Shown piece after piece: positions 1 through 9,142 of a stretch of 64,000 nt of DNA. Under the pieces are notes generated by a model. It had not been told where the DNA came from. It worked only from the letters and a program-made list of their open reading frames with translations, and did no database searches. This DNA is from Acanthopleuribacter pedis (GTDB taxonomy: Bacteria; Acidobacteriota; Holophagae; Acanthopleuribacterales; Acanthopleuribacteraceae): contig NZ_JAFREP010000010.1 of assembly GCF_017377855.1 (NCBI RefSeq), positions 1 to 64,000 on the forward strand. Direction: 5' to 3'. A program made the position numbers and the translations under genes. Position 1 is the stretch's first letter. The number at the start of each line of letters is the position of its first letter.

Positions 1-190
1 GACCACTTCGACCACATCGTCCACTTCGACTACATCGACCACTTCGACCACATCGTCCACTTCGACTACATCGACCACTTCGACCACATCGTCCACTTCG
101 ACTACATCGACCACTTCGACCACATCGTCCACTTCGACTACATCGACCACTTCGACCACATCGTCCACTTCGTCCACTTCGACCACACCG
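1..190. repeat. 36-bp tandem repeat built from 9-mers
   Basis: About five head-to-tail copies of a 36-bp unit fill the start of the window. Each unit is four related 9-mers: GACCACTTC, GACCACATC, GTCCACTTC, GACTACATC. The last copy decays into irregular 9-mers by about position 190, and the array continues past the left edge. Unit length is a multiple of three, so every frame is a clean peptide repeat. The + frame from position 2 gives a Thr/Ser-only linker (TTSTTSSTSTTS) and the + frame from position 1 gives DHFDHIVHFDYI. The Thr/Ser reading is what secreted-protein linkers look like, and that frame stays open to 442. No start codon is visible, so coding status is unresolved. Confidence 0.9.
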
Positions 191-587
191 ACCACTTCCG
201 GCCGCATGCCATTGCACGACCGCTTTCGAACCACGCTCAACGAACCCAACGCCCTACGCCAACCTCCCGCCTTTGCCCGCCTGCTTTCGAACCACGCTCA
301 CCGATCCCCCCTCGACCGGCCACACGCCGCCGCACCCCCGTCGCCAATCACAACCCTGGACCCGCAACGCCTCGGCCGGCTCCCGCGGATCCCGCATCCG
401 GTTTTTATAAAACCCCGGCGCGCACCATTTGCCCGCACCTGACGGATTTTCATCGTGAGATAACATAACTGTCGTTAAATCGAAGTCCATAGAAATCGCC
501 TCTTGTCCGCCTTGCCACTTCCCCGTCCGCGCGACACGGATGGGCCTCGTGCAAAACCGTCCGCTCCCAACCCGACTCGGAGGTCGC
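191..587. other. Unassigned stretch after the minisatellite
   Basis: No convincing gene is seen. The + frame that reads the repeat as a Thr/Ser linker continues to a TGA ending at 442. It could be the C-terminal end of a protein beginning left of the window, but the residues after the linker are Pro/Arg-rich and match no family I know. An 18-bp direct repeat (gctttcgaaccacgctca) occurs at 222-239 and 283-300. The sequence just before 588 carries GGAGG at 579-583, which serves the next gene. Confidence 0.4.
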
Positions 588-1784
588 ATGCAACGCGATC
601 CACGTATCGTTTCCCAATTTTTGGACGCCGCCTGCCTTCGCTACGACGGTCACGATTGCCCGGAGACCCGACAGATCGCCAAGCAATTGCTCCAAGAACA
701 TCCCGACCTGCCCGCGGTCGATATCAACACCGCCGCCTGCTTGGCCCTGCCGCAAACCGTGCGCGCTATGCTCGCCAAACAACCCAACGCGGTTCACCAA
801 ACCAGCGGCCCCCGCGATTGGCCGCCGCTGCTTTACCTGACCTACAGCCGCCTAAACATTCACAACGAAACCTTTTCCTCGGATCCACGGGAAACGCTCG
901 AAATCCTGCTCCAGGCCGGCGCCGATCCCAACAGCGCCTACACCAGCGAACATCACTGCATCTTTACAGCGGTGACCGGTGCGCTCGGTAACGGCGAAGG
1001 CGGCTTGTTAAAACAGCCCCCACATCCCCACGGGTTCGAACTCGCCGAACGGTTGTTGTCGGCCGGCGCCGAACCCAACGACAGTCAGGCGCTTTACAAC
1101 TGGATGCAAACCCACGACGACGAACGCTGCCTGGAACTCTGCCTGCGCCACGGACTCCGCGCCGAACATACCTTGAATTGGGAGCCGGATCGCGACATTC
1201 ACACCCTTGATTACCTGCTCACCTACGCGGTTTCCAACGGCTTAACCGAACGCTGCCGTTTCTTGCTCCAGCACGGCGCCGACGCCTCGGTCTGCCGCGA
1301 GGACGGCATCACCTTGTACCGCATCGCGGTTCGCTACGGTTACGACGCGGTCGCCACCCTGCTGTCCGCGGCGGGCGCCACCCTGGACATCACCCTGTGC
1401 GACCGTTTTTTCGGCGCCTGTTTCCGCGGTGACACGGACTATATCAAGGAATGTCACCAGGAAAATCCCGGCCTGATTAACGACCTCTCCGCAAACGACC
1501 GCACCATCCTGCACCAGGTCGCGGCCAAAGGTTCGCCCGAGGTGGTCACGGCCCTGCTCGAAATCGGCTTCAATGTGAACGAACGCGAGCCAAGCGGCTA
1601 CCAACACACCCCGCTCCACAAAGCGGCGATGCATGGGCGCCACGATATCGTGGAACTCCTGTTACAACGGGGCGCCGATCGCACCGCGCTCGATACCACC
1701 TACCAAGGCACGCCGCGGGAATGGGCCAAACACCACGGTCACGAGCTGCTCGCGGCGTTTATCGCGGCCTGGCCCCATCCCTAA
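588..1784 (+). CDS. Ankyrin-repeat protein
   Basis: A 398-residue protein made almost entirely of ankyrin repeats, which act as protein-binding scaffolds. Recognisable repeat cores are ETLEILLQAGADPN (about residue 105), LAERLLSAGAEPN (about 150), CRFLLQHGADAS (about 228), TILHQVAAKGSPEVVTALL (about 307) and TPLHKAAMHGRHDIVELLL (about 345), the last two being the most canonical. There is no signal peptide, membrane segment or enzymatic domain, so it is probably cytoplasmic. The ATG at 588 is chosen over an in-frame ATG at 540 because GGAGG lies four bases upstream and the extra residues are not repeat-like. The partner is unknown. It converges on the next gene with a 7-bp gap. Confidence 0.85.
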   Translation: MQRDPRIVSQFLDAACLRYDGHDCPETRQIAKQLLQEHPDLPAVDINTAACLALPQTVRAMLAKQPNAVHQTSGPRDWPPLLYLTYSRLNIHNETFSSDPRETLEILLQAGADPNSAYTSEHHCIFTAVTGALGNGEGGLLKQPPHPHGFELAERLLSAGAEPNDSQALYNWMQTHDDERCLELCLRHGLRAEHTLNWEPDRDIHTLDYLLTYAVSNGLTERCRFLLQHGADASVCREDGITLYRIAVRYGYDAVATLLSAAGATLDITLCDRFFGACFRGDTDYIKECHQENPGLINDLSANDRTILHQVAAKGSPEVVTALLEIGFNVNEREPSGYQHTPLHKAAMHGRHDIVELLLQRGADRTALDTTYQGTPREWAKHHGHELLAAFIAAWPHP

Positions 1785-1791
1785 ATCCCGC

Positions 1792-2490
1792 TTAGCTGTA
1801 GAGGCGCGCAACACCGGTGATGTTATCGCCGCCATAGCCGGCACGAATCGCTTGCTGAAACACGGCGGCGGTCGCGGCGGAGCGCGGCAGGGCCGCGTCC
1901 AACGCTTCCCCGGTCGTTTGAACACAGCCAAAATCCTTGCCGACCAAATCAATGGGAAACATCATCGCGAAGGCCCGGTTGATCATCGCTTGCCCGGCCG
2001 CCGCGGCGGCCTCACTGGTCACCGGAATTTTGGCCAACAGCGCCTGGGCATGGGCCGGTTCAAGACCGGCGGCGGCCAAGGGCTGTAATTCGGCCAGAGC
2101 CGCAACCTGAATCCCAAACAAGGCGTTGACCATCAACTTCAACACCATGCCGTGACCGACATCGCCGACGTGGAACACGGCCCCGGCCACCGGATTCAGG
2201 ATCGGTACCAAACGCGCGACCACCTCGGATGTCCCGCCGAGCAAAAACACCAGCTTACCGGCCTCGGCCTGTGGACGCGACCCCACCACCGGCCCATCCG
2301 CGCAAGCAAGTCCCCGCGCGGCGGCGGCTTCGGCCAAACGATGTACCCAGGCACGGGTGGTGGTGCTCACTTCCAAAACCACGGCACCCGCGGGCATCGC
2401 CGCAAGCGCGCAGTCCCCCGGCGCCAACCAAACCCGCGCCGCCGCCTGTTCATCGCCCACCATCGATAACGCAAGCGCGCAATCAGCCAC
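1792..2490 (-). pseudogene. N-truncated 3-hydroxyisobutyrate/6-phosphogluconate dehydrogenase-like remnant
   Basis: The reading frame (232 residues from a GTG) matches the beta-hydroxyacid dehydrogenase family from about family residue 60 onward: the end of the Rossmann domain (LEVSTTTRAWVHRLAEAA), the substrate loop DGPVVGSRPQAEAGKLVFLLGG, the catalytic-Lys helix region HGMVLKLMVNALFG, and the C-terminal helical domain (FPIDLVGKDFG). The N-terminal strand-turn-helix with the GxGxxG dinucleotide motif is absent. Family members are about 290 residues. The frame is continuous, across one TGA at 2502-2500, with the unrelated gene upstream, which suggests a deletion joined two genes. It is either a non-functional relic or a translationally coupled fragment; cofactor binding as in the family is not expected. 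Confidence 0.65.
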
Positions 2491-2499
2491 CGCCGCGGT

Positions 2500-3147
2500 T
2501 CAGGCGCCGATGCGGTTCAGGCGCGCCGCTTCCAAAACCCCCGCCAGTTCATTGGCCAGTTGCGCATCCCATAAATCGACGAACACCGGCACCGTCTCAT
2601 CCGCGGTTAACGCCAATACCCGGTAGGAATCGGCGCGGTTACCGGGAAAACGTCGTTGGCTGCCAATGACGCGAATCGCGGTGACAGCCGACCAGTTCAT
2701 CTTTTTCGCGCCGAAGGGATACGGAATCGGAGCGTTTTTAACCTCAAGGGCATCGGCATCCAAAGTCAGCGTGGTTTTGTTGCGGGCGGCAAGCAGCGCC
2801 CGCGCGCCAAACATCAGGGTAAGCGCCACCACAATCACCAAACCGGACGGCCCTTGATCCAAAACAAAAAAGAGGCCCAGGGCAATCGGCAAAAGAATCG
2901 CGGCAGGGATCAAGGCGATGAATTTATGGGGCGCATACCAACGCAGGGTCCAAACGGGTTTTTCCCGGCGACCGGTTCGGGAAACCACTTCCGACCATCT
3001 TTGCAGCAACCGTTCGGGGTCGGGCACAAAAGCAGGCACTGGGAAATTTTGCCGGCACGACGCACAATAGGCACGGCCCGCGATCCAATCAATATGCCGA
3101 TTGGGAATGAGCACCGAACAGGTACTGCAGGTAATTTCTTCGCTCAT
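2500..3147 (-). CDS. Zinc-ribbon membrane protein with PH-like tail
   Basis: A 215-residue protein of unknown function. Residues 7-31 hold two CxxC pairs (CSTC and CASC) forming a zinc ribbon. Two hydrophobic segments follow at about 73-92 and 97-113, then a soluble C-terminal domain whose pattern (TLTLDADALEV, MNWSAVTAIRV, VFVDLWDAQLANELAGVL) resembles bacterial PH-like domains. The ATG at 3147 is preferred to an upstream ATG at 3375 because GAGGTG sits at 3156-3151 and the upstream residues are not conserved-looking. Its stop codon is in the same frame as the truncated dehydrogenase that follows, so the present C-terminus (NRIGA) may not be ancestral. It diverges from the chemoreceptor gene. 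Confidence 0.75.
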   Translation of the reverse strand: MSEEITCSTCSVLIPNRHIDWIAGRAYCASCRQNFPVPAFVPDPERLLQRWSEVVSRTGRREKPVWTLRWYAPHKFIALIPAAILLPIALGLFFVLDQGPSGLVIVVALTLMFGARALLAARNKTTLTLDADALEVKNAPIPYPFGAKKMNWSAVTAIRVIGSQRRFPGNRADSYRVLALTADETVPVFVDLWDAQLANELAGVLEAARLNRIGA

Positions 3148-3485
3148 GGTCACCTCAAAATCGTGATCCCACTCATTACAAGAAGGGTTTTTCCCCAAAA
3201 TTGTACGCGGAAACAAACGACAAGTTTGAGCGTATGAATTCGCTTCGGCAAAGGTTTCTCTTCCGAAGCCGGTAGAAACATCATTACCCAAAACCATGAA
3301 AGCGCGATTCGTCACCGTAATTTTTGGCTCAATCGCCGATTCGAAACAATCTGGATATAGGGCAGAAGGGATCAAGCGCGCCCCATGTTTTCTTCGGCGA
3401 AGATATATTTCTCAGGACGTTAGAGATTTCACTTAGAATAAATACACAAACACTGCAACTTACTTTTCCTCTGCCAGGTGATCTT

Positions 3486-5339
3486 ATGTGGAAAACGACA
3501 TCTCTTAACAACCGACTGATCATTGTATTTGCCGCGATTGTCGCCACCTTTGCAGCAGTGGTCGGTATTACGGCCCATCTTGTTGCCGCCCGCACCGACG
3601 ACAGCTTGATTATCAATTTGGCGGGCCGTCAACGGATGCTGACACAAAAATACACGAAGGAAATGCTGGCCTCCATGCGAAGCGGATCCGACCTAGCCAC
3701 TGGAGCACAAGTTCGAACCGGGGCAATTCATGATCCTACCGTCACCCGCGCTTTATTTGAGGATACCTTGGGCGCGTTTCTCAGTGGTGGTCGCACCTAC
3801 ACCGACTTAGTCGCCAAGGAGCCGGTGGATATCATGGCCGTTCACGAAGAAAGTGCACGCACATTGCTCAAAGAAGTCGAGCTGAAATGGAACGCCTTGG
3901 TCGCCGTCTGTGAGGAAGGTTCGGTGAAATTTCAAAACGAGGGCAGCCTCGACGCGGCGGAACGCCGCAAAATATTAGAGGCCAGTGTGAACTGTCTCAA
4001 GCAAATGCATGGTGCAGTGGGCGAGTTAAACCGCATTTCGGACATCAAACAAGCGCGGATTTTACACGTAATGGCCGGCGGTTTGATCTGGGTTTTAGTG
4101 CTTTCGCTGGCAGCGCTGCTTTTCATCCGCAAGAGAATTTTTCACCCCTTGGAAGAATGTGTCGCGGTTGTGGAAGACATCGCCGCGGGCAACCTGCAGC
4201 GACGCGCCCCAAACATTCGCGATGATGAAATCGGTCGCCTTAATGCGGCCGTAAGTACCATGAGCGGGAACCTGGTCGACATGATTAAAAGACTTGGCGA
4301 GAGTACCACCATGCTTCGCTCGGGTGCTGAGCGATTCGCGGACTTTCATCAGCAGACTGAACAACTTCAAGAAATGACGGCGGCGGTCACCGCCAGTTCA
4401 GAGGCCTTGATCACCCACAACCATACCGTGGCAGAAGAAGTCACCTTGATCGACACCGATGCAGAAAAAATCACGGCCTCCCTTGTTCAAATCGACAACG
4501 AACTCAAAGATTTAGGCCTTTCAACCCACTCAGTCACCGGAACCGCCGCGACGTTGTCGCGTGCGGTGGAGGAAATTTCAAAAACCCTAGGTGACATTTC
4601 TTCCAATACCGAACGCACCCAAATCCAGGCTGCCGATATCAAATCCGAAACCGAACAGGCTGCTGTTCTGGTTGCCCAGCTTGGACAAGCCGCTCACGAA
4701 ATCGGCGACGTTGTTAACCTCATCCGCGGGGTTGCCGGACAAACCAATCTGCTTGCTCTGAACGCCACCATCGAAGCAGCGGCCGCGGGTGATGCCGGTA
4801 AGGGTTTTGCCGTGGTCGCCGGTGAGGTTAAGGAACTGGCCAAGAAAACCGAATCAGCCACGGGCGACATACAAAAACAGGTTGCCGCCATTCAAGATAA
4901 GACCCGAACCGCGATTGTGGGTATTGATCGAATCGTCCATCTCGTCGACAAGCTCAGTGCCGACTTCTCCGAGGTGAACGACGCTATTGCCAACCAGAGC
5001 CACCATGTTACCGAAATCGCCGAGGGGCTAAATAGCAACAGCAACAACCTTACTTCCGCGATGGAGAACATCGATCAAGTTGGCTCAGAAGTCGCTTCCA
5101 TTTCCGGTAACCTGCGCACCCTCACCCAAAGAACCCACGATCTACATCGTGTCATGGATGAAAGCAGAACCCTCGCCGAAGCCATTACCGAAAAAATCCA
5201 TGTCGGAGAAACCCATGTCGGGTTGCTGTCGGAAAACGCAACCAAAGCAGCCGGCGTGGGTGAAGAACTCACACAGTTTTCCAACCAATACCGGGAAAAA
5301 CTCATGGCTTATTCCGTGGACACGGACGCTAGCCCCTAA
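3486..5339 (+). CDS. Methyl-accepting chemotaxis protein, PilJ-type sensor
   Basis: A 617-residue inner-membrane chemoreceptor. Order: TM1 (about 9-32), a periplasmic region beginning with the nitrate/PilJ-type sensor motif INLAGRQRMLTQK, TM2 (about 195-216), a HAMP domain (HPLEECVAVVEDIAAGNL...DDEIGRL), a long coiled coil, and the signalling hairpin at about 405-465 (QTNLLALNATIEAAAAGDAGKGFAVVAGEVKELA). The hairpin contacts CheA/CheW. The start at 3486 has AGGTGA six bases upstream and places TM1 at the N-terminus; the in-frame ATG at 3324 has neither. No che genes are nearby, so it would feed a system encoded elsewhere, perhaps for type IV pili motility given the sensor type. Confidence 0.92.
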   Translation: MWKTTSLNNRLIIVFAAIVATFAAVVGITAHLVAARTDDSLIINLAGRQRMLTQKYTKEMLASMRSGSDLATGAQVRTGAIHDPTVTRALFEDTLGAFLSGGRTYTDLVAKEPVDIMAVHEESARTLLKEVELKWNALVAVCEEGSVKFQNEGSLDAAERRKILEASVNCLKQMHGAVGELNRISDIKQARILHVMAGGLIWVLVLSLAALLFIRKRIFHPLEECVAVVEDIAAGNLQRRAPNIRDDEIGRLNAAVSTMSGNLVDMIKRLGESTTMLRSGAERFADFHQQTEQLQEMTAAVTASSEALITHNHTVAEEVTLIDTDAEKITASLVQIDNELKDLGLSTHSVTGTAATLSRAVEEISKTLGDISSNTERTQIQAADIKSETEQAAVLVAQLGQAAHEIGDVVNLIRGVAGQTNLLALNATIEAAAAGDAGKGFAVVAGEVKELAKKTESATGDIQKQVAAIQDKTRTAIVGIDRIVHLVDKLSADFSEVNDAIANQSHHVTEIAEGLNSNSNNLTSAMENIDQVGSEVASISGNLRTLTQRTHDLHRVMDESRTLAEAITEKIHVGETHVGLLSENATKAAGVGEELTQFSNQYREKLMAYSVDTDASP

Positions 5340-5765
5340 GATTACCAATTAATAATGGACAAGCCCGTGTTGTAAGACCGCCGGAGCATCACTCGTAAAC
5401 ATCTTTTTTTATGAAAGTTACAACTTCAACTTGCAAGTGACGTCTCTTTACGTTTGACAGGCCGATCTAAAAGCCGATTTTGGTGCTTGACCCATAACCG
5501 TCTCAAGTTTAGGTTGGTTATTGAGACGGGCACCCGTCCGGGACATTCGCGTTTTTCCCACCACCCTTTTCGTCCATCACGGCGAAAACCCTTCACCTCA
5601 CCGCGCTGTTTGGTTTCGCAACAGCACGGTGTTCCTGTCCCACCCCTACCTCAAAGTATGCGAAATCCAGCTTCGCTGTCGAAGTCGACCTGAATCGAAA
5701 CGCATGCTTAATTCCCTCGACTTTGCTGCGATCACACCACCGGTTTACCCGGAAAGGATGGTTCC
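5340..5765. other. Intergenic, perfect 9-bp stem-loop
   Basis: No gene is supported here; small open frames lack ribosome-binding sites or family likeness. A perfect 9-bp inverted repeat, CCGTCTCAA at 5498-5506 and TTGAGACGG at 5521-5529, could form a hairpin with a 14-base loop. There is no T-run after it, so it is not a typical terminator. It may be an operator or an RNA structure in the leader of the apbE operon. Confidence 0.4.
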
Positions 5766-6743
5766 ATGCGTCTTCTGTTCATCACCGTCGTGTGTCTCGG
5801 CCCGTGGCTTTTTGCCGCGACCGAAAAGGTGGTCGCTAAAAAAATGGGTTCCCGCTTTGAAGTGACCGCCGTCCACCCGGACCGCGCCACCGCGGCGGCG
5901 GCCGTGGCGGCGGCTTATGCCGAGATCGACCGGCTCGAGGCGATGATTTCCAGTTGGCGCGACACCTCGGAAACCCACCGTATTAATCAAGCCGCCGGCC
6001 GTGAACCTGTCGCCGTCTCTCCCGAATTGTACGGACTCATCCATCGGTCCACCAAAATCTCGGCGCTGACCCAAGGCATTTTCGACATTACCTTCGCGGG
6101 CGCGGGCCGGCTGTGGGACTTCAAGGCCGAACAACCCAACCTGCCGGATCCCCTCGCGGTTCGCCGCAAGCTGCGCCTGGTCGACTACCGCAAAATCAAA
6201 CTCAACCCACGCGAACAAAGCGTCTTCCTCAGCGAACCGGGGATGCGCATCGGCTTCGGCGCCATCGGCAAAGGTTTTGCCGCCAATCGTGCGGTACGCG
6301 TGATGCGCGCCCACGGCATCTCATCCGGCGTGGTCAACGCGGGCGGCGACCTGGTCGCCTTCGGCACCCAGGAAGACGGCCGCCCCTGGGGCGTGGCCGT
6401 CGCTGATCCCACGGCACCGGACCGCGTTTTCGCCTGGCTGCGCATCGACAACCAAGCCGTGGTCACCTCGGGCGATTACGAACGCTTTATCGAGGTCGAC
6501 GGCAAACGGTACAGCCACATTCTCGATCCCCGCACCGGCTTCCCCGTCCACGACCTGCGCAGCGTGACGGTCATTTGCCCAGACGGCGAGGTGGCCGACG
6601 CCCTGGCCACGGCGGTGTTCATCATGGGCCGCACCGAGGGATTGGCTTTGGTCAATCGCCTCAAAAATGTGGAGGCCTTCGTCGTCACCGCCGAGGGTCA
6701 CCTGCTTTATTCCGACCACATCCAAACCCAAATGGACTTTTAA
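5766..6743 (+). CDS. apbE: FAD:protein FMN transferase
   Basis: A 325-residue ApbE-family enzyme, which attaches FMN from FAD to a Thr of target proteins exported across the membrane. A signal peptide (MRLLFITVVCLGPWLFA) directs it to the periplasm. Family motifs are in order: the N-terminal MGSRFEV, SSWRDTSETHRIN, GAIGKGFAANRAV (about 162), VVNAGGDL (about 192), TSGDYERF (about 238) and SHILDPRTGFPV (about 255), the last holding the Mg-binding Asp region. Length is normal. It heads a four-gene set with DUF4266, DUF3570 and thioredoxin-like genes, a grouping I recall from other Gram-negative genomes. Its flavinylation target is not evident in the window. Confidence 0.95.
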   Translation: MRLLFITVVCLGPWLFAATEKVVAKKMGSRFEVTAVHPDRATAAAAVAAAYAEIDRLEAMISSWRDTSETHRINQAAGREPVAVSPELYGLIHRSTKISALTQGIFDITFAGAGRLWDFKAEQPNLPDPLAVRRKLRLVDYRKIKLNPREQSVFLSEPGMRIGFGAIGKGFAANRAVRVMRAHGISSGVVNAGGDLVAFGTQEDGRPWGVAVADPTAPDRVFAWLRIDNQAVVTSGDYERFIEVDGKRYSHILDPRTGFPVHDLRSVTVICPDGEVADALATAVFIMGRTEGLALVNRLKNVEAFVVTAEGHLLYSDHIQTQMDF

Positions 6744-6798
6744 CCGAACGTGCGTCGTATTTACCCAACCCCAATCATCCCAATCGAAAGGAGTTCCC

Positions 6799-7017
6799 TT
6801 GAAACGCGCTGGTTTCCTTCTTTTTATGCTGCTGCTCTGCGCGGCATCGTTTTCGTGCAGCCAGGTCAAGCCCTGGCAAAAAGGCACGCTGAGTTTGCAA
6901 CCGATGCAGGTTGACGACTGTCTGATCCACCGCTTCGAACGCAATGCCGAGGTTTATCGCGAAGGCGCCGCGGGCGGCAACGGCGGAAAGTCCGGCGGAG
7001 GCTGCGGATGTTCTTAG
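6799..7017 (+). CDS. DUF4266 small secreted protein with Cys-rich C-terminus
   Basis: A 72-residue exported protein starting at TTG, with AAAGGAG five bases upstream at 6787-6793. The N-terminus is a hydrophobic signal (FLLFMLLLCAASFSC), whose Cys may be lipidated although the -3 to -1 residues (SFS) are not a canonical lipobox. The DUF4266 signature follows: VKPWQKGTLSLQPMQ, then a Gly-rich tail ending GGGCGCS. The family's function is unknown. The C-terminal Cys pair and the adjacent thioredoxin gene suggest a redox or metal role (inference). It overlaps the DUF3570 start by 10 bases, so the two are translationally coupled. Confidence 0.85.
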   Translation: MKRAGFLLFMLLLCAASFSCSQVKPWQKGTLSLQPMQVDDCLIHRFERNAEVYREGAAGGNGGKSGGGCGCS

Positions 7018-8135
7018 CCACCCGTCTCCTATGCATCAGTCTCTTGCTTTTCCTGGTCCCCCGCCTATGGGCTCAAGAGAACCAAGGCGTCGAAATCGAC
7101 TTTCTGGCGAGTTACTACGACCAGGACGGCGATCACTCACCGGTGACCGGCGGTCGCGGCAGCGAAGAATTGCAGTCGATTTCCCCGGTGTTCCTGGTCA
7201 AGTACACCACCAAGTCGGGCTGGAACCTCAACGGCAGCCTCGGCGCGGACAACATTACCTCGGCCTCAACCGACAACATCGACCTCGACGCAAACGGCGT
7301 CAATCTATCCAGCGCGAGCCGCGTCGACAACCGCGTGTTCGCCAACCTCGCCGCGAGCCGCGCGTTCGGCAGCCAAACCTGGGGCGGTTCGGTCGGGTTC
7401 TCCAAGGAATACGACTACCGCTCTATCAGCGCCGGCCTCAACTGGGCCTGGAATTTTAACGGTAAAAACAACACGCTCGCCGCCGCGGTCACCCGTTACC
7501 AAGACGAGGTAGAGCTGTACAACATCGACGGCAACGTCGACGGCACGGAAGACCGCGAAACCACGGATCTTTCGTTATCACTGACCCACGTGTTCTCGCC
7601 ACGCACCGTCGGCATGATTGAATGGTCCATCAGCGACCAAAGTGGTTGGTTGAGTTCCCCGTTTCAAGAAGTGATTCTGCAAAGCGGCGAGCATGTACAG
7701 GAACACTTGCCCGACGCGCGCACCCGCAACGCCCTGCGACTCAGCCTAAACCACGCTTTCAGCGAAGGTTTGGTGCTGCGAAGTTACGCGCGTTATTACG
7801 ACGATGACTGGGACATCACCGCGACCAGCCTCGAAATAGAACCCCATTTCCGGCTGGGCGGCGACGCCAAACGTTGGCTTTACCCCATCCTGCGGTGGCA
7901 CAGCCAGGACGGTAGCAATTACTTCGGCCTCCCGGAAACCTTCACCGCCGCCGATGCGTATTACACCGCCGACCGTGACCTAAGCACCTTCGACAGCATG
8001 AAATTCGGTTTAGGGTACGAGGTCCAACGGGCGCAAGGCCGCATTAAGCGTTACCAGGTGCGCGCCACCTATTACGACCGCGACGACGGGCTAACCTCTT
8101 TTAATCTGTCGTTCGGGCTTGGCTTCACCCTGTAG
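7008..8135 (+). CDS. DUF3570 outer-membrane beta-barrel protein
   Basis: A 375-residue exported protein: signal peptide (ATRLLCISLLLFLVPRLWAQ) followed by alternating beta strands rich in aromatic and polar residues. It ends in an outer-membrane-type C-terminal strand, TSFNLSFGLGFTL, with alternating hydrophobics. Strand pairs such as RNALRLSLNHAFSEGLVLRSYARYY and KFGLGYEVQRAQGRIKRYQVRATYY are typical barrel hairpins. The neighbourhood (ApbE, DUF4266, thioredoxin) is the usual one for DUF3570. Role unknown; it could be a channel or anchor for the flavinylated or Cys-rich partner. The start overlaps the preceding gene. Confidence 0.88.
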   Translation: MFLATRLLCISLLLFLVPRLWAQENQGVEIDFLASYYDQDGDHSPVTGGRGSEELQSISPVFLVKYTTKSGWNLNGSLGADNITSASTDNIDLDANGVNLSSASRVDNRVFANLAASRAFGSQTWGGSVGFSKEYDYRSISAGLNWAWNFNGKNNTLAAAVTRYQDEVELYNIDGNVDGTEDRETTDLSLSLTHVFSPRTVGMIEWSISDQSGWLSSPFQEVILQSGEHVQEHLPDARTRNALRLSLNHAFSEGLVLRSYARYYDDDWDITATSLEIEPHFRLGGDAKRWLYPILRWHSQDGSNYFGLPETFTAADAYYTADRDLSTFDSMKFGLGYEVQRAQGRIKRYQVRATYYDRDDGLTSFNLSFGLGFTL

Positions 8136-8160
8136 CGGCGAACATTTGAGGAGGATACCC

Positions 8161-8628
8161 ATGAAAATACACTACCTCGTGGCGATGTTGTCCCTGCTCC
8201 CCGCGGGTTTGTTCGCCGGCGAACCCCTTCGGGACCAGCACGGTAAAACCTACGACATCGACCATCTTTTTAACCAGGTCACCGTGGTGGATTTTGCCGC
8301 GGCCTGGTGTCAGCCCTGCTGGCGCGCCTTGCCCCATATTCAGGCCTTCGCAAAAAACCATCCCGAGGTTCAAGTTTTGGTGGTTTCCCAGGATGACCAG
8401 ATACGTGGCCGCGACAAACTGGTGAAAAAACTCGGTTTGGAAATCCCCGTTCTTTGGGATGCCGGCCATCAACTCGCCGAAAAAATGCAGCCGCCGGGCA
8501 TGCCGACCACGTTTGTCGTCGATAGCGAAGGCAAGGTTGTACACAGCCAAGTCGGTTTTGACGAAAAGAAGTGGGCGAAAACCCAGGCCGTCATCGAGAA
8601 GTTACTCGCCGCCCGCAAAAACCCGTAA
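8161..8628 (+). CDS. Periplasmic TlpA-like thioredoxin
   Basis: A 155-residue thiol-disulfide protein with a signal peptide (MKIHYLVAMLSLLPAGLFA) and a thioredoxin fold. The active-site motif is WCQPC in FAAAWCQPCWRALP (about residue 58-61), and the cis-Pro motif is GMPTTFVVD (about 117). ATG at 8161 has GGAGGA about five bases upstream. As last gene of the apbE-DUF4266-DUF3570 set it probably reduces or oxidises periplasmic cysteines, plausibly those of the small Cys-tailed protein encoded two genes upstream (inference). A hairpin with a T-rich tail follows. Confidence 0.9.
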   Translation: MKIHYLVAMLSLLPAGLFAGEPLRDQHGKTYDIDHLFNQVTVVDFAAAWCQPCWRALPHIQAFAKNHPEVQVLVVSQDDQIRGRDKLVKKLGLEIPVLWDAGHQLAEKMQPPGMPTTFVVDSEGKVVHSQVGFDEKKWAKTQAVIEKLLAARKNP

Positions 8629-8655
8629 TTTATGACCGCGAAGGCACCTAAATTG

Positions 8656-8716
8656 CGCCACATTTGCCGAAATATGGCGAAAATGTGGCGACCTTGGGTG
8701 CTTTCTTCTTTTTTGG
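8656..8716 (+). terminator. Candidate terminator after the apbE cassette
   Basis: CGCCACATTT at 8656-8665 pairs perfectly with AAATGTGGCG at 8681-8690, and a T-rich run (ctttcttcttttttgg) follows at 8701-8716. The spacing between stem and T-run is longer than ideal. The remaining bases to 9142 hold no supported gene, only A/T-rich tracts ahead of the next ribosome-binding site. Confidence 0.5.
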
Positions 8717-9142
8717 CGGAATCTTTCCCCCATTTTTTGCATTTTTTTTGACGTCGGCCTTTGGCCCACCAAGCGCACATCAATTTTATAAACGTATTTT
8801 TTCATGATAGATACGACTAGATACGACTGCCTGGTACCGCACTGGAGTAGGTTCTACTCACTTTTCCAGAGGTCCCACCGCGGAAATTCCACCCAATTCC
8901 ATCGTTCCTCCATCTTTGGTCCGTAAATTAGGTTTTGTCAGCCGGGACACAGCCACAACCCTTAACCCCACATGCCACGACAGGGATGCTCAAGCACAAG
9001 CGAAACCCCTGCAAAAAAAACGGGTTAACACCAGGTTGCGGCCTTTTTTTAAACAACCCCGGCTTTCCATTTCATTTTTTTCATGACACATCAAAGCCGT
9101 GTTTCACGAGCCCCCACATGCTTGCATTTCAAGGAGAAGCAG

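Noticed and set aside
1..190. CRISPR-like array
   Set aside because: Units are contiguous with no unique spacers; it is a tandem minisatellite.
8602..8805. Small basic minus-strand ORF after the thioredoxin gene
   Set aside because: It lies over the terminator hairpin and has no supporting features.
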